Notes: generated from the sequence alone by a model not told the origin. A stretch of DNA of 64,000 bases from Limnohabitans sp. 2KL-51 (GCF_003063645.1 NZ_NESJ01000013.1:62001-126000), one strand, 5' to 3'. Numbered from the stretch's first letter, positions 44,967 through 54,633 are shown. Translations and numbers: made by a program.

Positions 44967-46049
44967 TCAGGCGACATCCGAGGTGAGCACTCCGCGCCGA
45001 ATCTGATCCCGCTCTAGGCTTTCAAACAGTGCTTTGAAGTTGCCTTCGCCAAAGCCTTCGTCGGCTTTGCGCTGGATGAATTCAAAGAAGACCGGGCCCA
45101 GCAGGGTTTGGCTGAAGATTTGCAGCAGCAAACGCTTTTCGCCATTGGCGGTTGATCCGTCCATCAAGATGCCGCGTGCCTGCAGCTCGGCCACGGGTTC
45201 GCCATGGCCCGGCAGGCGCTCTTCGAGCATCTCGTAATAGATGTCGTTGGGCGCGGTCATGAGCGGGATGCCCGCCATCTGCAGCGCGTCCACGCTTTTC
45301 AAAATGTCATCGGTCAACAGCGCAATGTGCTGGATGCCTTCGCCGTTGAATTGCATCAAAAACTCTTCGATCTGGCCGCCAGTCTTGCCCGACTCTTCAT
45401 TCAGCGGGATGCGGATCATGCCGTCCGGCGCCATCATGGCTTGGCTGGTCAGGCCCGTGTATTCGCCCTTGATGTCAAAGTAACGAATCTCTTGAAAGTT
45501 GAACAGCTTTTCGTAAAAGCCACTCCAGTACGCCATGCGCCCTTTGTAGACGTTGTGCGTCATGTGGTCGATGAGCTTGAGACCGTGGCCCGGCGGGTGG
45601 CGGTCCACGCCGTCGATGAATTCAAAGTCGATGTCGTAGATGCTTTTGCCATCTTCATAACGGTCGATCAAATACAAGGGCGCGCCGCCAATGCCTTTGA
45701 TGGCGGGCAAGCGCAACTCCATCGGGCCCGTGGGCACATCCACCGGTTGTGCGCCCAACTCGAGGGCTCGCGCATACGCTAGGTGCGAGTCTTTGACACG
45801 AAACGCCAACGCACAGGCGCAAGGCCCGTGCTCGGCAGCAAAGTAACCAGCCAAGCTTTTGGGTTCGCGGTTGACGATGAAGTTGATGTCGCCCTGGCGG
45901 TACAGCACCACGTCTTTGGATCGGTGCTTGGCCACCAGCGAGAAGCCCATCTGCTCGAACAGCGGCTCCAGGGTGTTGGGGGTGGGGGATGCGAACTCTA
46001 CAAACTCGAAGCCGCACAGGCCCATGGGGTTGTCAAACAAATCGGTCAT
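44967..46049 (-). CDS. hppD: 4-hydroxyphenylpyruvate dioxygenase
   Basis: 360 residues, normal length. The enzyme converts 4-hydroxyphenylpyruvate to homogentisate in tyrosine breakdown. The iron ligands fit [11 protein letters not shown] (first His), [11 protein letters not shown] (second His) and [11 protein letters not shown] (Glu). [13 protein letters not shown] and the C-terminal [13 protein letters not shown] are canonical and favour HppD over hydroxymandelate synthase. No homogentisate dioxygenase gene is adjacent. The ATG at 46049 gives the usual N terminus. Confidence 0.95.
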   Translation of the reverse strand: MTDLFDNPMGLCGFEFVEFASPTPNTLEPLFEQMGFSLVAKHRSKDVVLYRQGDINFIVNREPKSLAGYFAAEHGPCACALAFRVKDSHLAYARALELGAQPVDVPTGPMELRLPAIKGIGGAPLYLIDRYEDGKSIYDIDFEFIDGVDRHPPGHGLKLIDHMTHNVYKGRMAYWSGFYEKLFNFQEIRYFDIKGEYTGLTSQAMMAPDGMIRIPLNEESGKTGGQIEEFLMQFNGEGIQHIALLTDDILKSVDALQMAGIPLMTAPNDIYYEMLEERLPGHGEPVAELQARGILMDGSTANGEKRLLLQIFSQTLLGPVFFEFIQRKADEGFGEGNFKALFESLERDQIRRGVLTSDVA

Positions 46050-46349
46050 GAAAATCTCCAGCAGTGAACGGGGCCACGCTGCAAGGTGAGCGCGGTCCGA
46101 ATTGATATCGGTCAAACGAAACGGGGGGTGTTGTAGGTCGGTGGCTTTAGCCCCGACATGTCGGTGGTGGACCAAAAACACGTCGGACCTGAAGGCCCAA
46201 CCTATAAGAAAAGCTTCAAGCCTGCGGCGGCGCGCAGGGCTTGCCCCGCGTGCTGCGGGCGAGGTGGATGCCGAAAATCAATACCTGGATGGCCATGGGC
46301 TGATGGTCGTCGCCCGAGCATCAAATGTCAAGCGACGAACCCGTTGGCC
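46050..46349. other. Intergenic region hppD-tctC
   Basis: 300 bp without a credible gene. It holds the REP-type palindrome at 46132-46206 and a GC-rich stretch (about 46225-46270) with short complementary blocks. The right end is the 3' side of the next tctC gene on the same strand as hppD, so the hppD promoter must also lie here. Confidence 0.6.
46132..46206. repeat. REP-type palindrome, GTAGGTCGG family, copy A
   Basis: TGTAGGTCGG at the left pairs imperfectly with the right side reading CGGACCTGAAGGCCCAACCTATA, with internal GGCTTTAGCC and CGACATGTCG hairpins. It shares GTAGGTCGG and a GGCCTTNA core with the palindrome at 58532-58566. Confidence 0.6.
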
Positions 46350-47330
46350 TTATTGCGGCTCGATGCCCACTTTCTTGACCAGCGCGGCAAAGCGCTCCAT
46401 TTCACTTCGGAAGATGCGCTGAGCGTGCTCGGGCGTGCTGATGGCGATCGTGTTGCCTTGCTTGGCCATGGTTTCCTTGACGGCCGGCTCGTTGAAGGCC
46501 TGCACCAGGGCATCGTTGACCTTTTTTACCGCGGCAGGGCTCATGCCTTTGGGGCCGAGCACACCAAACCAGGCATCGATCACGTAAGTGGGCAAGCCCT
46601 GCTCCGCAAAAGTAGGAATGTCTGGCGCAGCGGCACTGCGCTTGTCACCGCACATGCCCACCGCCTTGAGCGCGCCACTCTTGATGTGCTGTTGCACACT
46701 GGGCAAGGCCAACACTGCAAAGTCAATTTGACCTCCCAACAAGTCGGTGACCATCGGGCCTACGCCTTTGTAAGGGATATGGCGTGCCTTGACACGGGCT
46801 TCGTCCACGAACATCTCGGCGGCCAAGTGCAAAATCGTCCCCGTACCGCCAGAGCCGAAGTTGTAACCATCCGGCTTGGCACGCAGGGCGGCAATGAATT
46901 CACGGCTGCTGCTGGTGGGCATTTTTTGTGGGTTCGCCACCAACACCAGGGGCGTTGCTCCCAGCACCGCAATCGGTGTGAAATCGCCGGGCATTTCAAA
47001 AGGCAGGTTTTTGATGACGCTGGGGAAGATCACCACGTTGTTGGACACCACCGACAAGGTCAAGCCATCGGGCGGGTTCTTGGCCATAGCCTGCAAACCG
47101 ATGACGCCACTGGCACCGGATTGGTTTTCCACCACCACATTGGCACCCAAAGCCTTGCCAATAGCAGGTGCTGCTGCGCGCGTGATGGCGTCTACGCCCG
47201 AGCCTGTGGCGTTGGGCAAGATGAATTTGACGGGGCGATCGGCTTGCGCCAACGACAGGCCCGGAAATGCCATCGCGGCGGCCGATGACAAAGCGGCCAA
47301 TGCAGTGCGGCGTGTAATGTTTTGTTTCAT
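46350..47330 (-). CDS. Bug/TctC-family periplasmic solute-binding protein (7)
   Basis: 326 residues. The signal peptide is RRTALAALSSAAAMAFPGLS, cleaved near LAQ. The mature part has DRPVKFILPNATGSGVDAIT, a divergent form of the Bug signature in which PGG is replaced by TGSG, followed by VVENQSGASGVIGLQ. It lies 61 bases after the CaiB-type CoA transferase gene and probably recognises the carboxylate that operon metabolises. Confidence 0.9.
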   Translation of the reverse strand: MKQNITRRTALAALSSAAAMAFPGLSLAQADRPVKFILPNATGSGVDAITRAAAPAIGKALGANVVVENQSGASGVIGLQAMAKNPPDGLTLSVVSNNVVIFPSVIKNLPFEMPGDFTPIAVLGATPLVLVANPQKMPTSSSREFIAALRAKPDGYNFGSGGTGTILHLAAEMFVDEARVKARHIPYKGVGPMVTDLLGGQIDFAVLALPSVQQHIKSGALKAVGMCGDKRSAAAPDIPTFAEQGLPTYVIDAWFGVLGPKGMSPAAVKKVNDALVQAFNEPAVKETMAKQGNTIAISTPEHAQRIFRSEMERFAALVKKVGIEPQ

Positions 47331-47391
47331 GGAATGTCTCTTTCTTTGTTAGGGGGAGGTGAGGTAATTTACAACATGCGGCTGCGCTGAC

Positions 47392-48591
47392 TCAGGCCAC
47401 GGCTTTGAGCGAACGCAAACGCTTGATCTCTGCATCACTCAGGCCCAAGCCTTGCAACAACTCATCGGTATTTTCACCTTGCTTGGGCGGCTGGTGGCGC
47501 ACACCTAGGCGTTGCCCGTCCATGGTGAAGGGAAAGAGCGCCGCTCGGGCGGTCTGACCCGCTTTGGGGCCATCGGTCAAGCGCACATCGGCAAGGCCAC
47601 CGGTAGCCTGAAGGTGCGGGTCGTCAAACAACTCTTCGGGTTTGACGATAGGCGCAAAGGGCAGGCCGGCTTTTTCGAAAATCACGGTCAATTCGGCAGA
47701 GGTGAAGGCTTCCAGGCGGCGGCGCAGATCGGGCAACAACTCGGCACGCAGCGACACTCGGGCGTTGTTGTCAAAGTAGCGCGCATCGGCTTTCAGTTCG
47801 ACGAAACCCAGCACATCGCAGAAGGTGGACCACTGGGCGTCACTCACTGCCGCCAAAAAGATCTGCTCGCCGTTCTTGACGGTGAACACGTCGTACACCG
47901 CCCAGGCCGAGATGCGGTTGGGCATGGGCTCGGCCGCCTTGCCAGTGATGGCGTACTGTAGCATGTGCTGGCCCACCAAAAAGACGTTGTTTTCAAACAG
48001 CGCCGACTGGATCTCTTGCCCGCGTCCGGTGATGCCGCGCTGGATCAGCGCACCCAGCACACCGATGGCGCCAAACATGCCGCCCATGATGTCGTTCACG
48101 CTGGTGCCTGCGCGCAGCGGGTCGCCTGGGCGGCCCGTCATGTAGGCCAGACCCCCCATCATCTGCACCACCTCGTCAAGCGCGGTGCGGTGGTCGTAGG
48201 GGCCGGGCAAAAAGCCCTTCAGGCTGGCGTAAATGATCTTGGGGTTGTGGGCCGACAGGCTGGCGTAGTCCAGCCCGTATTTGGCCATGGAGCCGGGCTT
48301 GAAATTTTCGGCCACCACGTCAGCCGTGGCGCAGAGTTTGCGGGCCATTTCGGCCCCTTCGGGGCTTTGCAGGTTGATCTTGATGCTCTTCTTGTTGCGG
48401 TTGAACATCGGGAAAAAGCCCGCGCCCGAACCCAACAAATGCCGTGTGCGGTCGCCCTCGATCGGCTCGACCTTGATGACCTCGGCCCCCATGTCGGCCA
48501 ACACCATGCCGCAAGTCGGGCCCATGACCATGTGGGTGAACTCGACGACGCGCAGGCCTTCGAGCGGAAGTTTCTTGTCGGAAGTGTTCAT
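47392..48591 (-). CDS. CaiB/BaiF family (class III) CoA transferase
   Basis: 399 residues. Typical are LEGLRVVEFTHMVMGPTCGM, LADMGAEVIKVEPIEGDRTR and FPMFNRNKKSIKINLQSPEG, with the catalytic aspartate in AGTSVNDIMGGMF. The family moves CoA between carboxylic acids through an aspartyl-CoA intermediate. Its start overlaps the stop of the HMG-CoA-lyase-like gene by 4 bases, so its product is probably cleaved by that enzyme. A Bug receptor gene follows. Confidence 0.93.
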   Translation of the reverse strand: MNTSDKKLPLEGLRVVEFTHMVMGPTCGMVLADMGAEVIKVEPIEGDRTRHLLGSGAGFFPMFNRNKKSIKINLQSPEGAEMARKLCATADVVAENFKPGSMAKYGLDYASLSAHNPKIIYASLKGFLPGPYDHRTALDEVVQMMGGLAYMTGRPGDPLRAGTSVNDIMGGMFGAIGVLGALIQRGITGRGQEIQSALFENNVFLVGQHMLQYAITGKAAEPMPNRISAWAVYDVFTVKNGEQIFLAAVSDAQWSTFCDVLGFVELKADARYFDNNARVSLRAELLPDLRRRLEAFTSAELTVIFEKAGLPFAPIVKPEELFDDPHLQATGGLADVRLTDGPKAGQTARAALFPFTMDGQRLGVRHQPPKQGENTDELLQGLGLSDAEIKRLRSLKAVA

Positions 48592-49538
48592 GCCGTCACT
48601 TCAGTTGCGCGCAAGGTCTTGGGCAAACCCGCCTGCGCGATCGAACCGTGCAGGCTCTCGCCCGCAAGCCACTGCGCCACCTGGGCGCGCAAAGCGATGA
48701 GCTGACCGAAATCAATGCCGGTGTCGATGCCCATGCTGGCCATCAAATACGCCAAATCTTCGGTCGCCACATTGCCGCTGGCCCCGGGCGCATGCGGGCA
48801 GCCGCCGATGCCGGCCAGACACGCGTCAAACCGGGTCTCACCCGCTTGCAGCGCGGCCATCACGTTGGCCAGCCCCAAGCCCCGCGTGTCATGAAAATGC
48901 CCGCAGCCCAGCTTGTCGCCCGCCACCTCGCGGGCTTTGGCAAACAGCTCGCCCACCTGGCGCGGATCGGCATAGCCCACGGTGTCAGCCAAGCCGACGC
49001 GGTCCACGCCCAAAGCGACGACCGCCTGGAGCAATCGCAGCACTTCGTCGACGGCCACCTGCCCCTGAAGCGTGCAACCGAACGCGGTGCTCATGCCCAC
49101 TTCGATGCGGATGGCGGAACCCCGTGCCCGGCGTGCCTCCACCATGGCCCCGATCTCGGCCACCACGTCATCCGGCGCTTTGCGCAAGTTGGCCAGACTG
49201 TGCGCGTGGCTGGCCGACAGGGGCAGCAGCATCCAGTCGGCACCGCTGTCCATGGCACGCTCGGCCCCCTTCAGGTTGGGCACCAGCACCGACACGACCA
49301 GGCCCGGCAGGGTTTTGGCAAAGGCCACCAGTTCGGCGGTGTCGGCCAGTTGGGGCAGCAGTTTGGGCGGCACAAAAGAGCCGACTTCGATCTCGCGGAT
49401 GCCAGCGTCGTAAGCGCCTTGAATCCACTGCAGTTTTTGTGCAGTGGGCAGGGTGCGGGCAATGCTTTGCAAGCCGTCGCGCAGGCCCACTTCGCGGACC
49501 GTCACGCGTTCGGGCCAATGAAATACCGTCATGTCCAA
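48588..49538 (-). CDS. HMG-CoA lyase-like protein
   Basis: 316 residues of the HMGL-like TIM barrel. VREVGLRDGLQ (14-24) carries the catalytic arginine-aspartate pair, GCGHFHDTRGLGLAN gives the metal-binding HxH, and GIGGCPHAPGASGNVATED is the lyase signature with its active cysteine. AAAGGACA precedes the ATG. The enzyme cleaves a 3-hydroxyacyl-CoA: HMG-CoA itself (leucine route) or a relative such as citramalyl-CoA. No leucine catabolic genes adjoin it, while a CoA transferase and a divergent hydratase do, which favours a branched dicarboxylate. Confidence 0.9.
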   Translation of the reverse strand: MDMTVFHWPERVTVREVGLRDGLQSIARTLPTAQKLQWIQGAYDAGIREIEVGSFVPPKLLPQLADTAELVAFAKTLPGLVVSVLVPNLKGAERAMDSGADWMLLPLSASHAHSLANLRKAPDDVVAEIGAMVEARRARGSAIRIEVGMSTAFGCTLQGQVAVDEVLRLLQAVVALGVDRVGLADTVGYADPRQVGELFAKAREVAGDKLGCGHFHDTRGLGLANVMAALQAGETRFDACLAGIGGCPHAPGASGNVATEDLAYLMASMGIDTGIDFGQLIALRAQVAQWLAGESLHGSIAQAGLPKTLRATEVTA

Positions 49539-49621
49539 TGTCCTTTAAGGGGGGGTAAGAAGAGTTTAATGGCTCGGATCGCTCATAGAATTCAAATTGC
49601 CCTTTGACTCCTTGGTAAAGC

Positions 49622-51643
49622 ATGCCTCACGACCACCCTCCCATGAACACCTTCCACGGGAAGATTCTTTACCTCAGCCAAGACCCTGCCCTGATTCGCC
49701 GCCAACTGGCGGGCGAGACCCTGACACGGGATCAGGCCGAGCCGCTGCGCGACGATGTCTCGACCGACGAGATCACGCCCGTGCACATCATGAGCCATTA
49801 CGACGACAGCTTGGGCGACTTTGCCCACACCGGGCTGCGCTGCGGTCAAGACAACCCCATCGAACGCCGCGCGCTCAGGCAAGCGGGCTTTGCGGTGCTG
49901 GTGGGCGGAAGGCGTTACGGCAAGGGCTCGTCGCGCGAGCACAGTCCCACCGCCGAGAAGCTGGCAGGTGTGCAGCTGGTGATTGCCGAGAGTTTTGAGC
50001 ACATCTACCGCCAGAACGCCGACAACATTGGCCTGTTCACTTCGACCGATTTCGGTCTGCTGGCGCGCATTGAGCGGGGTGAGCACATCACGCTGGCCGA
50101 TCTGGTTCAAGGGCGCGAGGCCTTGGCGGCGTCGGTTCTGGAAGCGGGTGGTTTGCTGCGCTGGGGGCAACGGTTTTTATTGGGCGCACATTCGCCCACG
50201 GGGGTGGGATCCTACGAGGAAGACCATACGCGATCGGTTGCCATCAAAGCAAACGGCCCTCAAACGCTGTTTGAAAAAATCCTGATGCGCCACCACCTGA
50301 CAGCGCCCCACACACCCGAGCAGCCCCAGCCCGGCGACGGCTTGTTCGTGCAGGCGGACTGGCGCTTCATCCACGAGTACTACACCGGCATGGCCGACAC
50401 CTTGATGAAAAACGCACTGGGCAAGGATTTCACCCTGCAGCGACCCGAACAGATCGTGGTGTTCGAAGACCACACCTCTTATGTCGATGAAAGCCCGGCC
50501 CATGTGCGTGGTGGCCTGATCGTCAACATGCACGCCATGCGCCAGGCGCAGCGCAACTTTGCCGCGCGCCACGGCCTGCGCATGCACCGCACCCTGACCG
50601 AAGCCGAAGTGCTGTTGGACGACGGCCGCAACGTGGCCGGCATCTCGCACGCCATGGTGGCCGAGCACTACGCCCTGCCCGGCCAGGTGGTGGTGGGCAC
50701 CGATTCGCACACACCGCACAGCGGCGCCTTGGGTTGTGTGGCCTTTGGTGTGGGCACCACCGACATGGCCAATGCCTTTGTGACCGGCGCGGTGCGCGTG
50801 ACCCTGCCCGAGTGTGTGCGCGTTGAACTGCAAGGCCAGCTGCCAGCGGGCGTGACCGCCAAAGACCTCATGCTGCACCTGCTGGCCACGCCCTACATCC
50901 GCAGCGGCAGCGGGGTGGGCAAGGTGTTCGAGTTTGCGGGCGAGGGCATTGCCCACTTGAGCACCGACGAACGCGCCACCCTCACCAACATGTGCGCCGA
51001 ATTGGGCGGGCTGACCGGCATCGTGGCGCCCGATGTCGAAACTCTGCGCTTTCTGCGCGAACGGCGCGGTGTGGACGCGGTGATCGAGGACTGGATGCAC
51101 AGCGACGATGGCGCGCAATACACCCACCACATGGCGGTGAACCTGTCCACTCTTAGCCCTATGGTGGCGCGGCCCGGTGACCCCGGTCAGGGCTTAGCGC
51201 TGGTGGACTTGCCCGAGCGCGTGCACATCGACATCGCCTATGGCGGCTCGTGCACAGCGGGCAAACGCGAAGACTTTGACCACTACCACAGGGTACTTTC
51301 TTGGGGTCTGAAAAACGGTCTGAAGGTGCCAGAAGGCGTGCAAGTGTTTTTGCAGTACGGCACCACCGCCGTGCGTGATTACTGCTTGGCCCAAGGCTAT
51401 GACAAGACTTTCGCCGCTTTGGGCGTGCGGATTTTGCAGCCCTCTTGCGGGGCCTGCGCGAACTGCGGGCCGGGTTCATCGACCGATGCGGCGCAAGTCA
51501 CCGTGAGCGCCATCAACCGCAATTTTCCGGGTCGCTCAGGCCCGGGACAAGTCTGGCTGGCCAGCCCGCCCACGGTGATGGCGAGCGCTTTGGCGGGGGA
51601 ATTAATCTCGTTTGAAGCGTTGCAGCGGCGTACCCCGCCGTGA
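49622..51643 (+). CDS. Fused aconitase-family hydratase, swivel domain first
   Basis: 673 residues. Residues about 1-200 are a LeuD-like swivel domain with GGRRYGKGSSREHSP; about 210-673 are a LeuC-like catalytic part with VVGTDSHTPHSGALGCVAFG and the cluster cysteines in AYGGSCTAGKRED and LQPSCGACANCGPGSS. The order is the reverse of AcnA-type fusions, where the swivel is last. Starts at 49622 or 49643 are possible. It is divergent from the CoA-transferase/lyase operon. 3-isopropylmalate is unlikely without leuB or leuA; a methylated C5 dicarboxylate such as mesaconate/citramalate or dimethylmalate fits better. Confidence 0.88.
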   Translation: MPHDHPPMNTFHGKILYLSQDPALIRRQLAGETLTRDQAEPLRDDVSTDEITPVHIMSHYDDSLGDFAHTGLRCGQDNPIERRALRQAGFAVLVGGRRYGKGSSREHSPTAEKLAGVQLVIAESFEHIYRQNADNIGLFTSTDFGLLARIERGEHITLADLVQGREALAASVLEAGGLLRWGQRFLLGAHSPTGVGSYEEDHTRSVAIKANGPQTLFEKILMRHHLTAPHTPEQPQPGDGLFVQADWRFIHEYYTGMADTLMKNALGKDFTLQRPEQIVVFEDHTSYVDESPAHVRGGLIVNMHAMRQAQRNFAARHGLRMHRTLTEAEVLLDDGRNVAGISHAMVAEHYALPGQVVVGTDSHTPHSGALGCVAFGVGTTDMANAFVTGAVRVTLPECVRVELQGQLPAGVTAKDLMLHLLATPYIRSGSGVGKVFEFAGEGIAHLSTDERATLTNMCAELGGLTGIVAPDVETLRFLRERRGVDAVIEDWMHSDDGAQYTHHMAVNLSTLSPMVARPGDPGQGLALVDLPERVHIDIAYGGSCTAGKREDFDHYHRVLSWGLKNGLKVPEGVQVFLQYGTTAVRDYCLAQGYDKTFAALGVRILQPSCGACANCGPGSSTDAAQVTVSAINRNFPGRSGPGQVWLASPPTVMASALAGELISFEALQRRTPP

Positions 51644-51658
51644 ACGCTGCCACAAGAC

Positions 51659-51919
51659 TCAGCGGTAAAACGCTTCGACCGTGCCTTTGATTTTGATCAG
51701 CAAGGGCTGGCCTTTGCGGTCCAGCGCCTTGCCGGCGGGCACACGCACCCAGCCTTCGCTGATGCAGTATTCCTCGACATCGTTGCGGTCTTTGCCATTG
51801 AAGCGGATGCCGATGTCGTGCTCGAACACGGCGCGCACATGGTGCGGGCTGCGGGCGTCGATGGACAAACGGTCAGGCAATTCGGGACGGGGTTCTGCGG
51901 CAGGGGTGGTATCGGTCAT
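51659..51919 (-). CDS. DUF3297 family protein
   Basis: 86 residues. PDRLSIDARSPHHVRAVFEH and DIGIRFNGKDRNDVEEYCIS are the conserved body of DUF3297, a small proteobacterial family of unknown function. The ATG at 51919 gives the usual length; an upstream in-frame start would add 16 unconserved residues. No membrane segment or cofactor motif is visible. It converges with the hydratase gene and has no obvious operon partner. Confidence 0.85.
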   Translation of the reverse strand: MTDTTPAAEPRPELPDRLSIDARSPHHVRAVFEHDIGIRFNGKDRNDVEEYCISEGWVRVPAGKALDRKGQPLLIKIKGTVEAFYR

Positions 51920-52009
51920 GGGCTTAAACTTTTTTAACCTACCGAATCTATACCAAAACAGGCCCACATGACGTGTTTTGTCGATCTAACCGACAGGCAT
52001 GGGTGGCCC

Positions 52010-52753
52010 TCAATGCACAAAATGGATGCGCACGCAAAGCTGGTAACCCACACCCCAAACCGATTTGATGGCCGGCTCGTCGCCTTCGGCCTGGACGCTT
52101 TTGAATTTTTTGCGCAACCTGGCAATCATTTCTTCGAGGGCGTGCTTGCTCATCAAGCTGTCGTCATCCTCGTCAGCGAACAAATCGCACAAAGTGCCCG
52201 ACTGCATGGTGTTGTCTTTGGCCTGCACCAGCGCCAGCAAAATGGTTTTCTCCTTGCTGGTCAAACGCAACTTTTGAGTCAGGTCTGGCCCCTGCAAAGT
52301 GCGGTCACGCAAACTGAGCGACCACGCTTTGGTCGTCTGCGCCTGTTTCAAGCGGCGTCCCAGATTGAGCAACACCAACACCAGTTCGTCCGGCGACACG
52401 GGTTTGGTCAGGTAAAAATCGGCCCCGCCTTGTTTGTAACCCGCGATCCGATCGTTCAACGCGACCCGGGCGGTCATGATCACGATGCCGGCATCCGGTC
52501 GCGATGCCCGCACCCGGCGACAAAGGCTCAAGCCATTTTCTCCAGGCAGGTTCAGGTCAATCAGGTAAAGGTCAAATGCAACGCGGGCAGTCAGATCATC
52601 CAAGCCCATCGCGCTGTTGGCGGCATGCACCTGAAAACCGTGCGCCGTCAAGTGCACTTCAATCTCCTCGCGCAACAAGCGGTCATCCTCCACCAGGGCC
52701 ACCACCAGGGGCGAGTTCGAATCTGCAGACTCTAACGAAATAGGGGAATTCAA
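52010..52753 (-). CDS. OmpR-family response regulator
   Basis: 247 residues. The receiver domain holds VEDD, the phosphorylation aspartate in LYLIDLNLPGENG, T in VIMTARV and K in YLTKPVSPDE. The C-terminal winged helix (about 150-240) is a divergent Trans_reg_C domain: LTSKEKTILLALVQ, LEEMIARLRKKFK and SVWGVGYQL. Its ATG overlaps the kinase stop by 4 bases. The target genes are unknown; the convergent DUF3297 and nearby operons offer no clear clue. Confidence 0.92.
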   Translation of the reverse strand: MNSPISLESADSNSPLVVALVEDDRLLREEIEVHLTAHGFQVHAANSAMGLDDLTARVAFDLYLIDLNLPGENGLSLCRRVRASRPDAGIVIMTARVALNDRIAGYKQGGADFYLTKPVSPDELVLVLLNLGRRLKQAQTTKAWSLSLRDRTLQGPDLTQKLRLTSKEKTILLALVQAKDNTMQSGTLCDLFADEDDDSLMSKHALEEMIARLRKKFKSVQAEGDEPAIKSVWGVGYQLCVRIHFVH

Positions 52754-54633
52754 TGCGGGATCCTGACTTCAAAAACCACTTCCTGGTCTGTATGCAGATA
52801 GCTGACGGTGGCACCCATCTTTTCAGCCGCCGAATGCACCAGACTCAAGCCAATGCCCATGCCAGGGTGGTTCTGAAAATTGGGGTGACGGTAGTAACGC
52901 TCAAACAACCGGTTTTCGTCAGGCAGGCTCTCCTTGGCCACACGGTTGCTGATGCTGAAGCAGGTCATAGCGGGTGTTTCATGGCCAATGGTGATTTTGA
53001 TTTTTCCATCGGTTGAATATTTGACAGCATTGCTGACCAGGTTTTCCACAATGAGGGCCAAAAAATGCGGGTCGGCACGAAAAAACGCGCCCTCTTGAAT
53101 GCGCAATTCAAACCGGTCTGCATCTTGATACTCCTGCATGACCACGTTCATCAATTCCTGCGCCGAAATCTTTTCCGCAGAATCGCGCACATCATGGCGC
53201 TCGATTTTGTTAGACAATGCCACGTGCTCGATCATCGCATTCATTCGGTTCACAGAAGCATCGATGCGCTGGATACGCTCAATCGAATCTCCTTGTCCTT
53301 TGGCGGCCATCTTCAGCGAGGCCAAGGCAAATTTGATGGTGCTCAACGGCGTCTTCAACTCATGGGTCAGCATGTCAATCAGCTCTCTGCGTTCCTTGAG
53401 TTTTTCTTGGTTGGCTTTGGACTGAGCCGCCTCCATCTGAAAGCCCTGCAACTCTTTCAATTTCTCGATTTTGCGGTTGGATTTTTCAGTCGCCACAACC
53501 CAAAAAACGGCCATGCCGATGGGCACTCCATTGAGCCGCCAGTCTCCAGTGGATTGAAAAACAGTGATTTGCTCTAGAACGTCCGAAAATCCGTAAGTGG
53601 CCAAGACCCCCAGGGTGGTGAGAACCAAAAACAGAGACCAGCCTGTCAACAAAATCGTTCGCAATTTGGGTGGGAAGTTTTGCGATGAAAACACGCCCCA
53701 CAACTGCACCATTGAATTGATCCACATCACCACAAAATTGATCTTCAATGCCGAATCGGCATGTCCTGTCACCAACCACAAAAGGTTCATGCCACAGACC
53801 ATCAACAGGGCCACGACCGCTTTGGGATAGAAGGGCGCAGGACTGCATGCTCGCAGGGCCGCCCAGCCCAGCAGGATGACAAAAGGCACGCGGATGACTT
53901 GCCCCAAGTTGCTCATGTGATTGACGGTTTCGGCCGCCAGCATCGGCAACCACTGGGCCAACAGACCGCTGTTGGCGGCGATCATGAACACCGCCGACGC
54001 CTGAAGCCAGCAAAACACATGCAGCAAGACCGAGCGTTCCAGAAGCAGGAAGACGAGCGACAGCACCAGCACGGTGACCCCCAAGGTCAAAGACGCCGTC
54101 ATCTGCTGGATGCGGCCTATGGCATTGGGCATCACCTCGTCAGATGAAACAAGGGCGGTATTGACCACCCTGACCGTGTCGGTCTGTATTTTTAAATACG
54201 CGGTGACCGGGCTGCCTTTTGGCGCTTCGAACGAAAAACAGTACAGGTCATCTGGGCAGTTCTTCCATGACTTGACAAAACGGTCTCCGCCTTGCTGTGC
54301 CACCCATTGCCCATTTTCCTCAACATAAAACGTCAGCTGATCCAGGGAATAGGGCCCCACCCTGAGGACCAAACGCTCCCCGGGAGTGGTCTGTGCCGCA
54401 TCGACCGTCGATACATTCGCTTGTATTTGCAGTCGGATCCAGGTTTCGCCCTTCACAAAACCCAGTCGAAGCTCACCTTGATAAGGTTTGAAGCTCAGCA
54501 ACTGCGCCGCTTCCAGGGTTCGCGATGGCCCTTCTTCATGGTGGAACGCAGTGTCGAGCCGAAAGCGTGCATCTGCCGCATGCACAGTCACTTGGCAAAA
54601 CAACAAAAACAAGAGTGAGAACAGGAACTTCAT
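52750..54633 (-). CDS. 7TM-DISM sensor histidine kinase
   Basis: 627 residues. A signal peptide (FLFSLLFLLFCQVTVHA) precedes a periplasmic 7TMR-DISMED2-like domain (about 20-175), then about seven membrane helices (175-385), a coiled coil and a HisKA domain with the phospho-histidine in DMLTHELKTPLSTIKFALAS. HATPase_c has ENLVSNAVKYSTDG and PGMGIGLSLVHSAAEK. The DISMED2 fold often binds carbohydrate or other small ligands. It is coupled to the OmpR-type regulator by a 4-base overlap. Two cysteines in NCPDDLYCF could form a periplasmic disulfide. Confidence 0.92.
   Translation of the reverse strand: MKFLFSLLFLLFCQVTVHAADARFRLDTAFHHEEGPSRTLEAAQLLSFKPYQGELRLGFVKGETWIRLQIQANVSTVDAAQTTPGERLVLRVGPYSLDQLTFYVEENGQWVAQQGGDRFVKSWKNCPDDLYCFSFEAPKGSPVTAYLKIQTDTVRVVNTALVSSDEVMPNAIGRIQQMTASLTLGVTVLVLSLVFLLLERSVLLHVFCWLQASAVFMIAANSGLLAQWLPMLAAETVNHMSNLGQVIRVPFVILLGWAALRACSPAPFYPKAVVALLMVCGMNLLWLVTGHADSALKINFVVMWINSMVQLWGVFSSQNFPPKLRTILLTGWSLFLVLTTLGVLATYGFSDVLEQITVFQSTGDWRLNGVPIGMAVFWVVATEKSNRKIEKLKELQGFQMEAAQSKANQEKLKERRELIDMLTHELKTPLSTIKFALASLKMAAKGQGDSIERIQRIDASVNRMNAMIEHVALSNKIERHDVRDSAEKISAQELMNVVMQEYQDADRFELRIQEGAFFRADPHFLALIVENLVSNAVKYSTDGKIKITIGHETPAMTCFSISNRVAKESLPDENRLFERYYRHPNFQNHPGMGIGLSLVHSAAEKMGATVSYLHTDQEVVFEVRIPH

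Noticed and set aside
49622..51643. Leucine biosynthesis isopropylmalate dehydratase
   Set aside because: Domain order is reversed and fused, and no leuA or leuB is nearby; the neighbours are degradative.
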